A stretch of DNA of 64,000 bases, from NCBI GenBank assembly GCA_963422415.1, contig OY729430.1, positions 1,302,001 through 1,366,000 of the forward strand. Direction: 5' to 3'. Position numbers and translations under genes: made by a program. The stretch is from Bin34 sp963422415 (GTDB lineage Bacteria > Chloroflexota > Anaerolineae > Caldilineales > Caldilineaceae). The notes beneath the pieces were generated by a model. The model was not told the DNA's origin, searched no databases, and saw nothing but the letters and a program-made list of their open reading frames with translations. Positions 17,497-26,559 of the stretch are shown piece by piece. Within the stretch, counting starts at the first letter, position 1; each line of letters opens with the position of its first letter.

Positions 17497-18618
17497 TCAG
17501 AAGGCATAGGGATCGGCGGCATCGCGCAGCCCGTCGCCAGTGAAATTGAAGGCCAGCACCACGACCACGACGAAGAAGCCTGGCCAGAGTAGCCAAGGGG
17601 CCAAGGCCAAGGCGCGCAAATTCTGGGCTCCCTGCAACAATACGCCCCAGCTGACAATCGGAGGCTGCAAGCCCAGTCCCAGAAAGCTCAGAGCGGTCTC
17701 GCTGAGGATCATGGAGGGAATGGCCAGCGTAATGCTGGCGATCAGGTGACTGGTGAAGGAAGGTGCCATGTGCCGCAGGATAATCCGCAGGCGGCTGGCG
17801 TTGGCCAGTCGGGCTGCCAGGATGAAATCCTCTTCGCGCAGGGACAGAAAGCGCCCCCGGACCACGCGTGCGATGCCGGTCCAACCAATGAGGGACAGGA
17901 TGACCGTAATGCCAAAGTAGATGCGCAGGGCACTCCAATCCGGCGGCAGGATGGCCCCCAGGGTGAGCCATAGGGGGATGGCGGGCAGAGATCGCAGGAA
18001 CTCGATGACTCGCTGAATCACCGTGTCGACAAAGCCCCCGTAATAGCCGGATATGCCTCCCAACAGCACGCCAAAGAGGAGAGAGAAGCCCACCCCCACC
18101 AGACCGATGGAAAGCGAGACGCGGGAACCGTACAGAATACGCGAGAGCAGGTCTCGGCCCAGATCGTCGGCTCCCAGCAGAAACAGGGGATGCTCCTCGG
18201 ATTCCAGGCCAACGAGGTGCAGATCGGTCTCGAACTGTCCCCAGAACAGGTAGGGGTCTCCGTGGACCAGGAACTGCAGTCGGTGCACTTGGGTTTTGTC
18301 CGGCACCACCTCCATTTTCAGGGTTTCCTCGTTGCGGGTCGATGTGAAGCCATGGACATAGGGAGGCCATGTGAAGGAGCCGTCCTGGAAGAAGCGCAGA
18401 GGCATGGGCGGGGCCATGATGTACTGGGAGCTGAATCGGTTGGGATCATGCGGCGACAGGAATTCCGCGAACGTGGCCACGGCATAGGCTATCAGCAGCA
18501 CGCCCAAGGAAAGGACGGCGACGCGATGTTGCAGGAAGCGCCACCACATCAGTCTCCATTGAGAGGCCGTAAAGACTTGGGACTGCGCCGTGGGGGTGCC
18601 GCCGTGGGAATCCGCCAT
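17497..18618 (-). CDS. oppC: Oligopeptide ABC transporter permease OppC
   Basis: A 373-residue inner-membrane permease with the OppC N-terminal region (WRLMWWRFLQHRVAVLSLGVLLIAYAVATF as its first helix). A large periplasmic loop follows (about residues 60-170, with SSQYIMAPPMPLRFF and the peptide-transporter-typical FGADDLGRD-like stretch LLGADDLGRDLLSR). The binding-protein-dependent transport core contains the EAA loop EEDFILAARLANASRLRIILRH. It forms the channel with OppB. The large loop is longer than in the E. coli protein. It lies 30 bases downstream of oppB in the operon. Confidence 0.92.
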   Translation of the reverse strand: MADSHGGTPTAQSQVFTASQWRLMWWRFLQHRVAVLSLGVLLIAYAVATFAEFLSPHDPNRFSSQYIMAPPMPLRFFQDGSFTWPPYVHGFTSTRNEETLKMEVVPDKTQVHRLQFLVHGDPYLFWGQFETDLHLVGLESEEHPLFLLGADDLGRDLLSRILYGSRVSLSIGLVGVGFSLLFGVLLGGISGYYGGFVDTVIQRVIEFLRSLPAIPLWLTLGAILPPDWSALRIYFGITVILSLIGWTGIARVVRGRFLSLREEDFILAARLANASRLRIILRHMAPSFTSHLIASITLAIPSMILSETALSFLGLGLQPPIVSWGVLLQGAQNLRALALAPWLLWPGFFVVVVVLAFNFTGDGLRDAADPYAF

Positions 18619-18648
18619 GAGAACGTAGGACTGGGAAAGGGGCGCGGC

Positions 18649-19635
18649 CTATTCCAGGCGAATGCGCGGATCCGCCACGGCCAACAACACATCGGATATG
18701 AGCGTGCTCAGGATCGTCAGGGACCCCAACAGCAGGAACAGACTCCCCGCCAGATACATGTCCTGACTCATCAGGGACCGAATTTGAATCGGTCCGGTGG
18801 TGGGCAGGCTGAGGACAATGGAGATTATGGTCGCGCCGGAGATCAGTTGCGGAAGTACATAGGCCATGCCGGAAATGAAGGGATTTAACGCCACCCGCAC
18901 CGGATATTTCAGTACCAGCCGCCACTCTTGCATGCCTTTGGCGCGGGCCGTAACCACGTAGGGTTTGCGCAATTCGTCCAGAAGATTGGCGCGCATGGTG
19001 CGAATAAGGCCCGCTGTGCTGGAGATGCTCAACACCAGCACGGGTGGCCAGAGGTGCGCCAGCAAGTCCACGAAGCGCGCCCAGCTCCAGGGAGCCTCGC
19101 GGTAGGCCTCGGAAAACAGGCCGCCCATGTCCAGTCCAAAGACGCTGAACCCAATCCACATCAGCACCAGGGCCAGCAGGAAGTCGGGAATGCCCTGTCC
19201 AAGGAAGCCCAGAAAGGTAAAGAGGTAGTCAAAGGGGGAATACTGATGCGTGGCCGAGTAGATGCCAATGGGAAACGCCAGAATCCAGGTGATCACGATG
19301 GTGACAAAGGAAATGGCCACGGTCCAGGCCAGACGGTCCCAGATCAGGTCCCCCACAGGGCGGTTCCATTGCATGGAATGCCCGAAGTCTCCGCGCGTGA
19401 CGATGCCGCCCAGCCACTTGAAGTACTGGATCCACACGGGCTGGTCTAGGCCGTAGCGGTGTCGCAACGCGGCCAGCAGGGCTTCGCTGGCTTCCTGACC
19501 GGAAGCCTCCAGCTGGGTGGCATAGGCGGATATGTAATCCCCCGGCGGCAGCTGAATCAGGACGAAGGTCACTATCGAGATGATCAGGAAGGTGGGGATG
19601 AAGAGCAGCAGACGGCTTAGCAAGAATTTCAGCAT
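18649..19635 (-). CDS. oppB: Oligopeptide ABC transporter permease OppB
   Basis: A 328-residue permease with the OppB signature N-terminus (FLLSRLLLFIPTFLIISIVTFVLIQLPPGD) and six membrane segments. The ATPase-docking EAA loop reads LRKPYVVTARAKGMQEWRLVLKYPVRVALNPF. It pairs with OppC to form the translocation path. The gene follows the binding-protein gene after an 81-base gap that contains a strong hairpin, and is followed closely by oppC, oppD and oppF. Confidence 0.93.
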   Translation of the reverse strand: MLKFLLSRLLLFIPTFLIISIVTFVLIQLPPGDYISAYATQLEASGQEASEALLAALRHRYGLDQPVWIQYFKWLGGIVTRGDFGHSMQWNRPVGDLIWDRLAWTVAISFVTIVITWILAFPIGIYSATHQYSPFDYLFTFLGFLGQGIPDFLLALVLMWIGFSVFGLDMGGLFSEAYREAPWSWARFVDLLAHLWPPVLVLSISSTAGLIRTMRANLLDELRKPYVVTARAKGMQEWRLVLKYPVRVALNPFISGMAYVLPQLISGATIISIVLSLPTTGPIQIRSLMSQDMYLAGSLFLLLGSLTILSTLISDVLLAVADPRIRLE

Positions 19636-19673
19636 CTGCGGGGAACGGTCTGGAAAGGGAAGGGCTGGGCTTT

Positions 19674-19702
19674 CGCCCCGGCCTTGTACAGAGGCCGGGG
19701 CG
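19674..19702 (-). promoter_or_regulatory. 11-bp perfect stem-loop between binding-protein gene and oppB
   Basis: CGCCCCGGCCT (19674-19684) pairs perfectly with AGGCCGGGGCG (19692-19702) around the loop TGTACAG. It starts 15 bases after the binding-protein stop. On the minus strand no U-run follows the stem, so it is more likely a 3'-end-protecting or attenuating structure that lets the binding protein be made in excess over the permeases, as seen in other ABC operons. Confidence 0.75.
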
Positions 19703-19716
19703 ACAGTGCGAAAAGA

Positions 19717-21696
19717 CTAGGAGTCAATCCACCACTGGGCCAGTTGGTAATGGCTCCACATGTCGTATTCAATGCTCAGGATGTTTTCGGACTGCGGATG
19801 ATTGCGCACGGTGTTGCGAATCACCGAGGGCCGCGGGACCAGGCCCACCGTGCCAATCGCCCAGACATTCTCGGCGTTGATTTGCAACATCTGGCGGCCC
19901 AGCTCCTTGTAGCGCTCCGTGCCATAGGGTTCGGCCTGCCACTGCACCGTAATGTCCCAAAGCTCTTTGATGATGTCCGGCGGTTCCATCCCCTCGGCGC
20001 CGCCGGTGTCCAGCCACTGCCGCCACAGCGGACCGCCCAGGGGAGTGCTGCTCCAATGCCATGGCGGACGATAGCGGATGGGTTCGTTCTGGCGAGAGTA
20101 GGGTTCGGACGAACCTCCTATCGCCCACACGCCGATGTCGTGTTCGTTGGCTCGCATGCGTTGCATGAAAAACTGTTGATCCTGTCCCTTGACGTTGATG
20201 TTGACGCCAACCGCGGCCCAATAGGTCTTGATCAGGTTGGCCACCTCCGAGAGATCGGCACGTCCCGCATCCACTTCCATGGTCAGGGTCAGGGCCTCGC
20301 CGTCCGGCCGCAGGCGGAACTTGCCATCGCTGTCATACACCAGCCCGATGCCGTCGAGCAACTCGTTGGCCCGGTCCACGTCGTAAGCGGTGTAGTACTG
20401 ATCCATACCCTCTTCCCAGAAGCTGGGACCCGGATGCATAATGGGATTGCGGGGCACCCCCCGTCCTGCGAACCGCAGTTCGTTGATTTCGTTGCGATCG
20501 ATGGCATGTGACAGGGCCTGACGCCATTCCAGCGTGTTGAACAGTTCCCGCAACCCCTCGTCCGGATGAGTGTAGTTGAAGGCGAAACCCATCTCGGAAG
20601 CGCGCAGATCCGGATGCAGGCGCGCCGTGAAGTTGCCGGATTCCTCATTCTGCTTGTACAGCGGGAAATCCGCCAGACTCAGGAACCAGCTGTGATGGGT
20701 GCCTTCGCCGCCCAGCACCTTGGCAGTCAGCACCTCCCGGTTTTCCACCACCACCTTGCGCAGCGTGTCAATGTAGGGCAGCTGGTGGCCCGCGGCGTCC
20801 ACGGACCAGTAGTAGGGATTGCGGACGTAGGTGGTGTTGCCCTGGGTGTCCTGCCTCTCGAAGATCCAGGCTCCCAACGTCGGCAGATCGGGATCCTGCT
20901 GCGTTTCGCCGGCGTCCGCGTGGAATTCGTACGCCTCGTACCAAGTGTCGAAGTTTTCGGCCTGCGCCTTGGCGTTGGCGTTCTCGTTGTAGTTGATGTG
21001 CCACTGTTGCAGATAGCGCTTCGGGGCCCAAATGGCCAGCGAAGGCAGAATGTCGATCACGCTGGGATAGGGCGTTGCGAACCGCAGCTTGCAACTGTAG
21101 TCGCCTTGGATCTCCAGCTGCAGCGGCGTGCCGCCGGGAGCCAGATCCTTGTCGATAACGGGGGTCAATTCCTCGTTCAGCAGAATGTCCTCGTACCAGA
21201 ACCGAATGTCCTCGGTGGTGAAGGGGCTGCCGTCGGACCAGCGGGTCCCGGCACGCAGGTGGAGCGTCAGTTCCTGGCTGTCCGCGCTGAGTTCGAAGCT
21301 CTCCACCGCCAAGGGGACAATGTTGTCCAAGCCATAATTGCGGCCTGCCAGGGCCGCTCCGCGCGCGTTGGAGATTTCAAAGAGATTGGCGGTGGGATCG
21401 GCCACCACGCTGGACAGTTCCCCGCCATAGCGGCCCAGCTGGTCGAGGACTTCCAGCACGCGGGGCTCTGCCGGCAATCGTTCGTCCACGGGAGGCAAGG
21501 TTCCCGCCTGCACCATTTCGCTCAGGGCGGGAGCCTCCCGGTACTTGCCCACGGGCATTTCCGGGGCCACGGGCTCCACCGCGGGAGCTTCTTCCAAGGT
21601 GGCGGGAGCGGAGCCGCCGCAGGCGACCAGTACACTGCCCGCGACGGCAGTGCCACTCACAATGAAGAATTCTCGTCTTGAAACGTGTCGGGTCAT
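19717..21696 (-). CDS. Peptide ABC transporter substrate-binding lipoprotein (family 5)
   Basis: A 659-residue extracellular solute-binding protein of family 5 (OppA/DppA type), longer than typical by 100 or more residues. The N-terminus carries a twin-arginine-like SRREF, a hydrophobic stretch and the lipobox LVAC (about residue 27), so it is probably a Tat-exported lipoprotein. Family landmarks include LTLHLRAGTRWSDGSPFTTEDIRFWYED (substrate-lobe entry) and YTHPDEGLRELFNTLEWRQALSHAIDR. It captures peptides and delivers them to OppBC. I chose ATG 21696 (AAGGACA upstream); the frame extends 53 codons further but without protein character. It is the first gene of the opp operon. Confidence 0.92.
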   Translation of the reverse strand: MTRHVSRREFFIVSGTAVAGSVLVACGGSAPATLEEAPAVEPVAPEMPVGKYREAPALSEMVQAGTLPPVDERLPAEPRVLEVLDQLGRYGGELSSVVADPTANLFEISNARGAALAGRNYGLDNIVPLAVESFELSADSQELTLHLRAGTRWSDGSPFTTEDIRFWYEDILLNEELTPVIDKDLAPGGTPLQLEIQGDYSCKLRFATPYPSVIDILPSLAIWAPKRYLQQWHINYNENANAKAQAENFDTWYEAYEFHADAGETQQDPDLPTLGAWIFERQDTQGNTTYVRNPYYWSVDAAGHQLPYIDTLRKVVVENREVLTAKVLGGEGTHHSWFLSLADFPLYKQNEESGNFTARLHPDLRASEMGFAFNYTHPDEGLRELFNTLEWRQALSHAIDRNEINELRFAGRGVPRNPIMHPGPSFWEEGMDQYYTAYDVDRANELLDGIGLVYDSDGKFRLRPDGEALTLTMEVDAGRADLSEVANLIKTYWAAVGVNINVKGQDQQFFMQRMRANEHDIGVWAIGGSSEPYSRQNEPIRYRPPWHWSSTPLGGPLWRQWLDTGGAEGMEPPDIIKELWDITVQWQAEPYGTERYKELGRQMLQINAENVWAIGTVGLVPRPSVIRNTVRNHPQSENILSIEYDMWSHYQLAQWWIDS

Positions 21697-21868
21697 TGCA
21701 ATGTCCTTGATGCAAATGAGCGCAGCCGCTGCGCGGGCCCATGTCCGCTGGGCGTTGGCACGCCGCAGGGATATGCTGCAAGGGCAGAGAGCTGCCGGGG
21801 AACATCTGAATTCTAACGCAGAATGGGACAAGTCGGCACGGGCGCCACCAGACACGGCAGGGCCATGG

Positions 21869-23038
21869 TCATGGCTCGACCAGCAGATCCTCTGTCAATA
21901 TGGACCAGCCGGCCGCGGGGTCCATGGCAAACAGGGGCGCCATCAAGGGCAGAAAGCCCTTGGGCTCGCATACCGGTGTCTCCTTCCTGGGAAAGCTGGC
22001 GGGCCCCAAGCCGCTGGCCAGACCGACCGGGGGCCAATCCTGCAGCTGATCCGGCGTCTCTTCCCCTCCGCCGTGCCAGATTGTGGCCGGCTGGTGGGCC
22101 GCGGCGGGCAGCAGCACATGCAATCGGCGGTGTGCGGAGGCCAACACGCCGTGCAGTGCCGCATCCGGGTGGCGGTGGCCCTGCCATACACGGAGAGCTC
22201 GCGTGAAACTCTCGGAGACCGACAGGAGGCCGATTCCTTCCAGCCCCCAGGCTTGGGCCGCGTCCCTGTCAAGAGCTTGCCCCTCGCGCGCGCCTTGCAA
22301 GGCCGTCAAGGCTTCCTGCAGGGGCCCAAACCGGAAGTATTCGGGATAGGGCGCGATGTTGGGTATCGCTATCGGATCAAACCGGCCGGCATCTCGGATG
22401 GGGGTCAACAGTTCCGACGCGAATGCGCTCTGTCCCGCAAAAACGATCTGCAAGGGGCTTTCATACAGGGCCAGGCATTCCGTGAGCAGGGACACGGTGG
22501 AGCTGCGCCCTTGCCGTGGCTCGGGTTCTCCCTCGTAGCCTCCGCAGACCAGCAGCAAGTCTGGCTGGCCACTGAACAATTCCTGACGCAGGCGCCAAGC
22601 CGGCAGGTCCCCTTGCAACAAGGTGACGCCGACGACATGGGCCGGCTGGCTGTGCACCGCTGCCTCCAACTGCGGCAGCCACAACGGAGTCAGGGTCATG
22701 ATCCAGACTTTCAGCGGGGGACTGGGACTGGCGGTCAGCAGCACCCTGTCCAACGGGTACGCAGCGGAATCTGATTCGAGGGCGTGGGGCGCGGGCAGCA
22801 AGGCGTGCTGCAGATCGCAGCCCATAAACTGGCCCAACGTGTTCAGGACCCATTGCAGGTTGGAGACAATCGTGGCTCCCTCCGTTGCGGTCTCGCCTTG
22901 GGTGTGTTCCTTCGGCGGGATTTGTTCCGCCAGCCAATTGACCAGCCGCCAGGTTCCGGAGACCCGGTCACAGAGACATGCCTTGACATGACCGTCGTCT
23001 ATGCCTACGCTCAGGATACCGCCCCTAGCCTCTGACAT
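21869..23038 (-). CDS. MutL-like (glutamate mutase L family) ASKHA-fold protein
   Basis: The 389-residue protein begins with GGILSVGIDDGHVKACLCDRVSGTWRL, the phosphate-1-type strand-turn of actin-like ATPases as found in the MutL family named after a gene next to glutamate mutase. A second half contains DLLLVCGGYEGEP, in the position of a second glycine-rich loop. This family has no proven enzymatic role, and no mutase gene is nearby. I chose ATG 23038 (AGGTCC upstream) because the first 135 codons of the open frame are Arg/Pro/His-rich shadow. It is the last gene of a minus-strand operon of membrane proteins, nine bases after the preceding stop, so a role with those proteins is likely. The family assignment is by pattern and moderate. 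Confidence 0.62.
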   Translation of the reverse strand: MSEARGGILSVGIDDGHVKACLCDRVSGTWRLVNWLAEQIPPKEHTQGETATEGATIVSNLQWVLNTLGQFMGCDLQHALLPAPHALESDSAAYPLDRVLLTASPSPPLKVWIMTLTPLWLPQLEAAVHSQPAHVVGVTLLQGDLPAWRLRQELFSGQPDLLLVCGGYEGEPEPRQGRSSTVSLLTECLALYESPLQIVFAGQSAFASELLTPIRDAGRFDPIAIPNIAPYPEYFRFGPLQEALTALQGAREGQALDRDAAQAWGLEGIGLLSVSESFTRALRVWQGHRHPDAALHGVLASAHRRLHVLLPAAAHQPATIWHGGGEETPDQLQDWPPVGLASGLGPASFPRKETPVCEPKGFLPLMAPLFAMDPAAGWSILTEDLLVEP

Positions 23039-23046
23039 CTTGGACC

Positions 23047-23766
23047 TCACGATCTCAGACTGGACAGCCAGTCCATGATCCCGGACTGTCCCAGAGCCAT
23101 CCCAGTGCGATCCAGAAACGCGGTCAACAAGGTAATCCGGGACACAAGGAGGCGCGCCAACGCCATGCCGCTGGCCAGCAGCAACAGGGGACGCCCCAAG
23201 CGTATCAGCCCCTGCACCGTGCGGGCCACAGGCCCTGGCAGTTGTCGCTGCAACTTGGGGGAAAACGTCAGAGTCAGGATCATGGTGGACGTGATCAACA
23301 GGGCGACGGGCAGCCAGTATGCAGTGGAGACGGCGGTCAGGGCCTGCGGCTGCATGGTGCCTTGCCATACGCCCAGCAGCGCGGTGGTCAGGGCCGCCGC
23401 CATCAGAAAGGATCCTACCAAGGAAGCCAGGCGTGCAAGCCACCGAAAAAGCGTGCCGGATCCGGAATGGGCCTGGGCGCGCGCCAGAGCCCCCGTGGCC
23501 AAGAGGCCGACCAGCAGCAAGGGGATCAATGGCGAGTCAAGCCACGGCAGCGGATTTAGCTGCCGCGGCGCCAACAGCTCTTCCCAGACCCAAAGCAGCA
23601 GATAGCCCATCAATGCGCCCAGAAAGACGTGCTGCATCAAGCGCGAGTGCCATTGCTGGCCCAGAAAGAGGCTGAAAAGACTCAGGGAAATGACCAGGCC
23701 AACCCAGATGCCAGCACCCTCCAGTTGTTCAGGAGTCAAGATTCGCCTGTATCCAACTGTATCCAA
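23047..23766 (-). CDS. Multi-pass membrane protein, function unknown
   Basis: The 239-residue protein has about six hydrophobic segments, including WVGLVISLSLFSLFLG (20-35), VFLGALMGYLLLWVW (47-61), IPLLLVGLLATGALA (81-95), SFLMAAALTTALLGV (118-132) and YWLPVALLITSTMIL (149-163). I recognise no catalytic motif. Its ATG overlaps the end of the zinc-ribbon gene by 31 bases, and its stop lies 9 bases before the MutL-like gene, indicating one operon. Confidence 0.7.
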   Translation of the reverse strand: MDTVGYRRILTPEQLEGAGIWVGLVISLSLFSLFLGQQWHSRLMQHVFLGALMGYLLLWVWEELLAPRQLNPLPWLDSPLIPLLLVGLLATGALARAQAHSGSGTLFRWLARLASLVGSFLMAAALTTALLGVWQGTMQPQALTAVSTAYWLPVALLITSTMILTLTFSPKLQRQLPGPVARTVQGLIRLGRPLLLLASGMALARLLVSRITLLTAFLDRTGMALGQSGIMDWLSSLRS

Positions 23767-24959
23767 GGAGGGGTGACGTAATAGCGCAGCAGCAAGGCGG
23801 CCAGAAAGGCCAGGATCAAGGCTGTCGAAACCCAGTTTTGCGTCGCCATGTGCAGCGCCGTCTCCCTTTCCTGCAGATTGGGAAAGCGAGCCGCGTTAAG
23901 CCGGGCATAGGCTTGCGCGCCGTTGTATCCGCGCACCACGCCCGCCAACTGGTCCGAATCCCGATAGGGTTGAATGAGCGGGTCGACACCTGCGCTCGTG
24001 ACGGCCAGTACGGGGGCCGCGGTATGGGGTGCGACTTGCTCCAGCCAGTGGATGACGTCACGGGCATCGGCGGAGACCACGATCTGCAGATCCGGCTCAT
24101 GAGTCGCCAGCCAAGGCAGCAATCCCGGCAGGACCACGTAGCCTCCCGGCCAAAACCCCACCTCCTGAATTCTTGCCGAAGTCTCCATGTCGCTCAGAGT
24201 CACTGCCTGTCTGCGCTGTATCGTGCGCAACAGCTCCCGGGCTTGGGCCAGTCCTAGGGGATGCTGAGTGAAAAGATGGAGATCGGCGGGCACGGCCAGC
24301 AAATGGGTCAGGACCGGAGTCAAGGGCAAGTTCAGTTCGCCGGCCACGGCTGGATCATTCTGCCAATAGACCAGGACCTGGCTGCCAGGATCCAGGTTCT
24401 GGATGATCTGCCAGGCGTCTTCTGTGCCGCTCCAGGGATAGGGCGCGACAGGCAGCGACAGGGAACCCAGCCCGAAAGCCAGCAGGGCAGCCAGCAGGAT
24501 GGCTCCATAGAGCAGGAATTGGCGATGTATGGCTTCCGTCGGGGACTTGCCGGGGCGGCGCGCGGGGTCGGGCAGGGGAGACATGCCAAAGCGGGATTTC
24601 ATCTCTTCCACCATGGCGGGTTCAAGGGGATCGGACACAGGCTGGGCTGGCGCCCAGACGCGGCCGAAGTGTGCGACTTCCCGTTCCGGTATCAGGCCCG
24701 CGAGGACATCCAAAAGCTCAGGCTGCGCCGCTGCCGGATCGTCCTGCTCCGGAGACTCCATCTCGGTGTCAGGCGCCGGGACGACCTTTGGGACATCCGA
24801 CGGAGTTCGCGCTGTCTCCTCCCGCCCAAGATCCCTGTCGGTGGACGGCGCATCGGGGACACGGGCGGACTCTGAGAATCGGAGCGCTCCACAGTTTTGG
24901 CAATATAGGTCCGCCTCGTCGTTGTCATGCCCGCAATGGGTGCAAAGAAAGCCTGGCAT
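23736..24959 (-). CDS. Zinc-ribbon membrane protein with extracytoplasmic domain
   Basis: A 407-residue protein. The N-terminal zinc ribbon has two CxxC pairs (CTHCG at residues 6-10, CQNCG at 19-23). An acidic, Pro-rich linker (30-145) and a membrane segment (about 152-172, LLYGAILLAALLAFGLGSLSL) follow. An alpha/beta domain of about 200 residues (GSQVLVYWQNDPAVAGELN...QIVVSADARDVIHWL) precedes a C-terminal membrane helix (VSTALILAFLAALLLRYYV). The topology suggests a cytoplasmic zinc ribbon and an extracytoplasmic domain between two helices. The function is unknown. It is in an operon with other membrane proteins and the MutL-like gene. Confidence 0.72.
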   Translation of the reverse strand: MPGFLCTHCGHDNDEADLYCQNCGALRFSESARVPDAPSTDRDLGREETARTPSDVPKVVPAPDTEMESPEQDDPAAAQPELLDVLAGLIPEREVAHFGRVWAPAQPVSDPLEPAMVEEMKSRFGMSPLPDPARRPGKSPTEAIHRQFLLYGAILLAALLAFGLGSLSLPVAPYPWSGTEDAWQIIQNLDPGSQVLVYWQNDPAVAGELNLPLTPVLTHLLAVPADLHLFTQHPLGLAQARELLRTIQRRQAVTLSDMETSARIQEVGFWPGGYVVLPGLLPWLATHEPDLQIVVSADARDVIHWLEQVAPHTAAPVLAVTSAGVDPLIQPYRDSDQLAGVVRGYNGAQAYARLNAARFPNLQERETALHMATQNWVSTALILAFLAALLLRYYVTPPWIQLDTGES

Positions 24960-24994
24960 GTCGCTCTGTCGCTACAGGGAGGAAACGGCGCCCA

Positions 24995-25651
24995 TTAGGT
25001 TTCCTGATCCTCTGGGTTGGGCAGGCCCAGGATATATTGGAGAACTGTAGCGGACAGCAGCAGGCCTGTGCCCAGCAACAGGCCCCGCATGACGGGAGTG
25101 ACTATCAGGTGCAGGGCGCCGTCCAGATAGCGGGCAAGGGGAGCGGGCATGAAGGCGTTGATCCAGGGCATCTGCAGGGCTAATACGGGCAACAGTCCCA
25201 GCAGCAGCCATCGCATGCCGCGGCGGCGCAGCCGCAGGGCTACCCAGAGCGCGCCCGCCAAGACAAACAGCGTGGAGGCCATGAGGGCGGCTTCGGCCGG
25301 CGCTAGAACATAGGCATAGATCCACTGTATGGCCGTGCTCTCCAGACCTGTTTCGTCTCCCAGGCCCATGGTCACTACCCCCGTCGCCATCAACAGCAGC
25401 GCCAGACTGTAGCCCCAACGAGGTTGGGCCCGCCATACGCGCTGTAGATGCACGAAAGCCACGTGGATCAGGCCGATGGCCATGGCAAAGGCGGCCAGGT
25501 CTCGGAGCCATCTGTACAAAGGGACCGTGGAGAATTGGAGTGGCCAGCCCACCCAAGGCTGCAGTATGCGATCGTAGACGATCCACAGCATCGTCAAGAA
25601 GATGACCGTCCAGTTGATCACGTGCAGCCATGCAGGCAGTTTCGAAATCAT
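24995..25651 (-). CDS. Multi-pass membrane protein, function unknown
   Basis: The 218-residue protein has about six membrane segments, e.g. VINWTVIFLTMLWIVYD (11-27), LAAFAMAIGLIHVAFVHL (51-68), YSLALLLMATGVVTMGLG (80-97) and LLLGLLPVLALQMPW (151-165). I chose ATG 25651, twenty bases after the upstream stop; the open frame runs further but over non-protein-like codons. It is the middle gene of the membrane operon, with the zinc-ribbon gene 35 bases downstream. No family motif is recognised. Confidence 0.68.
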   Translation of the reverse strand: MISKLPAWLHVINWTVIFLTMLWIVYDRILQPWVGWPLQFSTVPLYRWLRDLAAFAMAIGLIHVAFVHLQRVWRAQPRWGYSLALLLMATGVVTMGLGDETGLESTAIQWIYAYVLAPAEAALMASTLFVLAGALWVALRLRRRGMRWLLLGLLPVLALQMPWINAFMPAPLARYLDGALHLIVTPVMRGLLLGTGLLLSATVLQYILGLPNPEDQET

Positions 25652-25670
25652 GGGGAACGTCTGGGATAGA

Positions 25671-26285
25671 CTAGACCAGAGCCACGGCCAAGGAGATGAT
25701 GCCGGACAGCAGCAGAATGGCGGTGGCCAGGAAACCCAGCCCACCCGCCCAGTAGCCGGCATCATAGGGTCGACTTGGCTTGGCTTGGGTCAGGTAGACA
25801 AAGGTCTCCACGCCCAGTTCTGGAGACAGGATAGGGGTTGCCGCGAGATCGGCCTTGATGTGATTCGGATCTTGGCTGGTACCCAGTGTATAGCCTACGG
25901 TGGCAGCGTGGGGCGCATGCGTGTTGGCCATTCCCATCTGCGCCCCCCGGGTCGGCCCAGCCCACTCCGCGGTTACGGGTATATCTGCCACCTGGCGGAC
26001 ACGGGCTCCCTCCTGCGTGTGGGCCAAGGCCAGATTGGCGAGCAGCCACCGGTAGGCGGGCCCCTGTACACTCATGGAAGTGGATTCGGGTGGCAGGGTG
26101 GCAGGGGTTGTCTGATGCCACGCTGCCTGCAACGGCAGAAATTCGATTTCCCGAGAGGAAAGAGGGAAGGAGATATGCAGGGCATGACCGGCTTCCACGG
26201 CTTCCATGCGAGCTTCCCGCCACTCCCGGAGATACTGCTGGCTAAGGGGCACGCTGTTCCCGGGATGGTTCCGGATGCCAGTCAT
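25671..26285 (-). CDS. Single-pass membrane-anchored protein, function unknown
   Basis: The 204-residue protein has a mostly soluble region containing GMANTHAPHAATVGYTLGTSQ and GVETFVYLTQAKPSRP, followed by a C-terminal membrane anchor (GGLGFLATAILLLSGIISLAVALV, about 180-203). I do not recognise the family. Its ATG lies inside the end of the preceding small gene (44-base overlap) with no obvious ribosome site. The two may once have been a single gene: reading on from the upstream frame past its TAG gives a smooth junction into QQYLREWREAR after a one-base shift. Confidence 0.6.
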   Translation of the reverse strand: MTGIRNHPGNSVPLSQQYLREWREARMEAVEAGHALHISFPLSSREIEFLPLQAAWHQTTPATLPPESTSMSVQGPAYRWLLANLALAHTQEGARVRQVADIPVTAEWAGPTRGAQMGMANTHAPHAATVGYTLGTSQDPNHIKADLAATPILSPELGVETFVYLTQAKPSRPYDAGYWAGGLGFLATAILLLSGIISLAVALV

Positions 26286-26559
26286 TGAGGCGGTGCGCCA
26301 ACGAACCGTCCCAAGAAATTCCCAACAGAGTCAACAGGGGCTGCAAGAAAAGCAGGAAATGACCTGCCAGCAACGCGTAGGGAGCGTGTCCGGCATTCAG
26401 GACCTGCACTAGGGTACGCCAAGTTGACTCGGGCTTCCGAGGGCTTTCAGAGGGGGCAAAGAGAGACGGAGGGATCACAGCGGAAGACGGAGAATCAGGT
26501 TCAATGAAGATGGAAACAGGACTGCCCCATGGCTTGCCCAAGGTTATGCCGTATGCCAC
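26242..26559 (-). CDS. Small membrane protein, first gene of the MutL-like operon (or 5' part of a split gene)
   Basis: A 105-residue frame with a polar, Pro/Ser-rich N-terminus and one membrane helix (YALLAGHFLLFLQPLLTLLGISW, about 62-84). It lies at the head of the minus-strand operon and overlaps the next gene by 44 bases. Either it is a small independent membrane protein, or it is the 5' part of a gene frameshifted into the 25671-26285 frame. That would give a protein with one helix at each end. Confidence 0.5.
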   Translation of the reverse strand: MAYGITLGKPWGSPVSIFIEPDSPSSAVIPPSLFAPSESPRKPESTWRTLVQVLNAGHAPYALLAGHFLLFLQPLLTLLGISWDGSLAHRLNDWHPEPSREQRAP

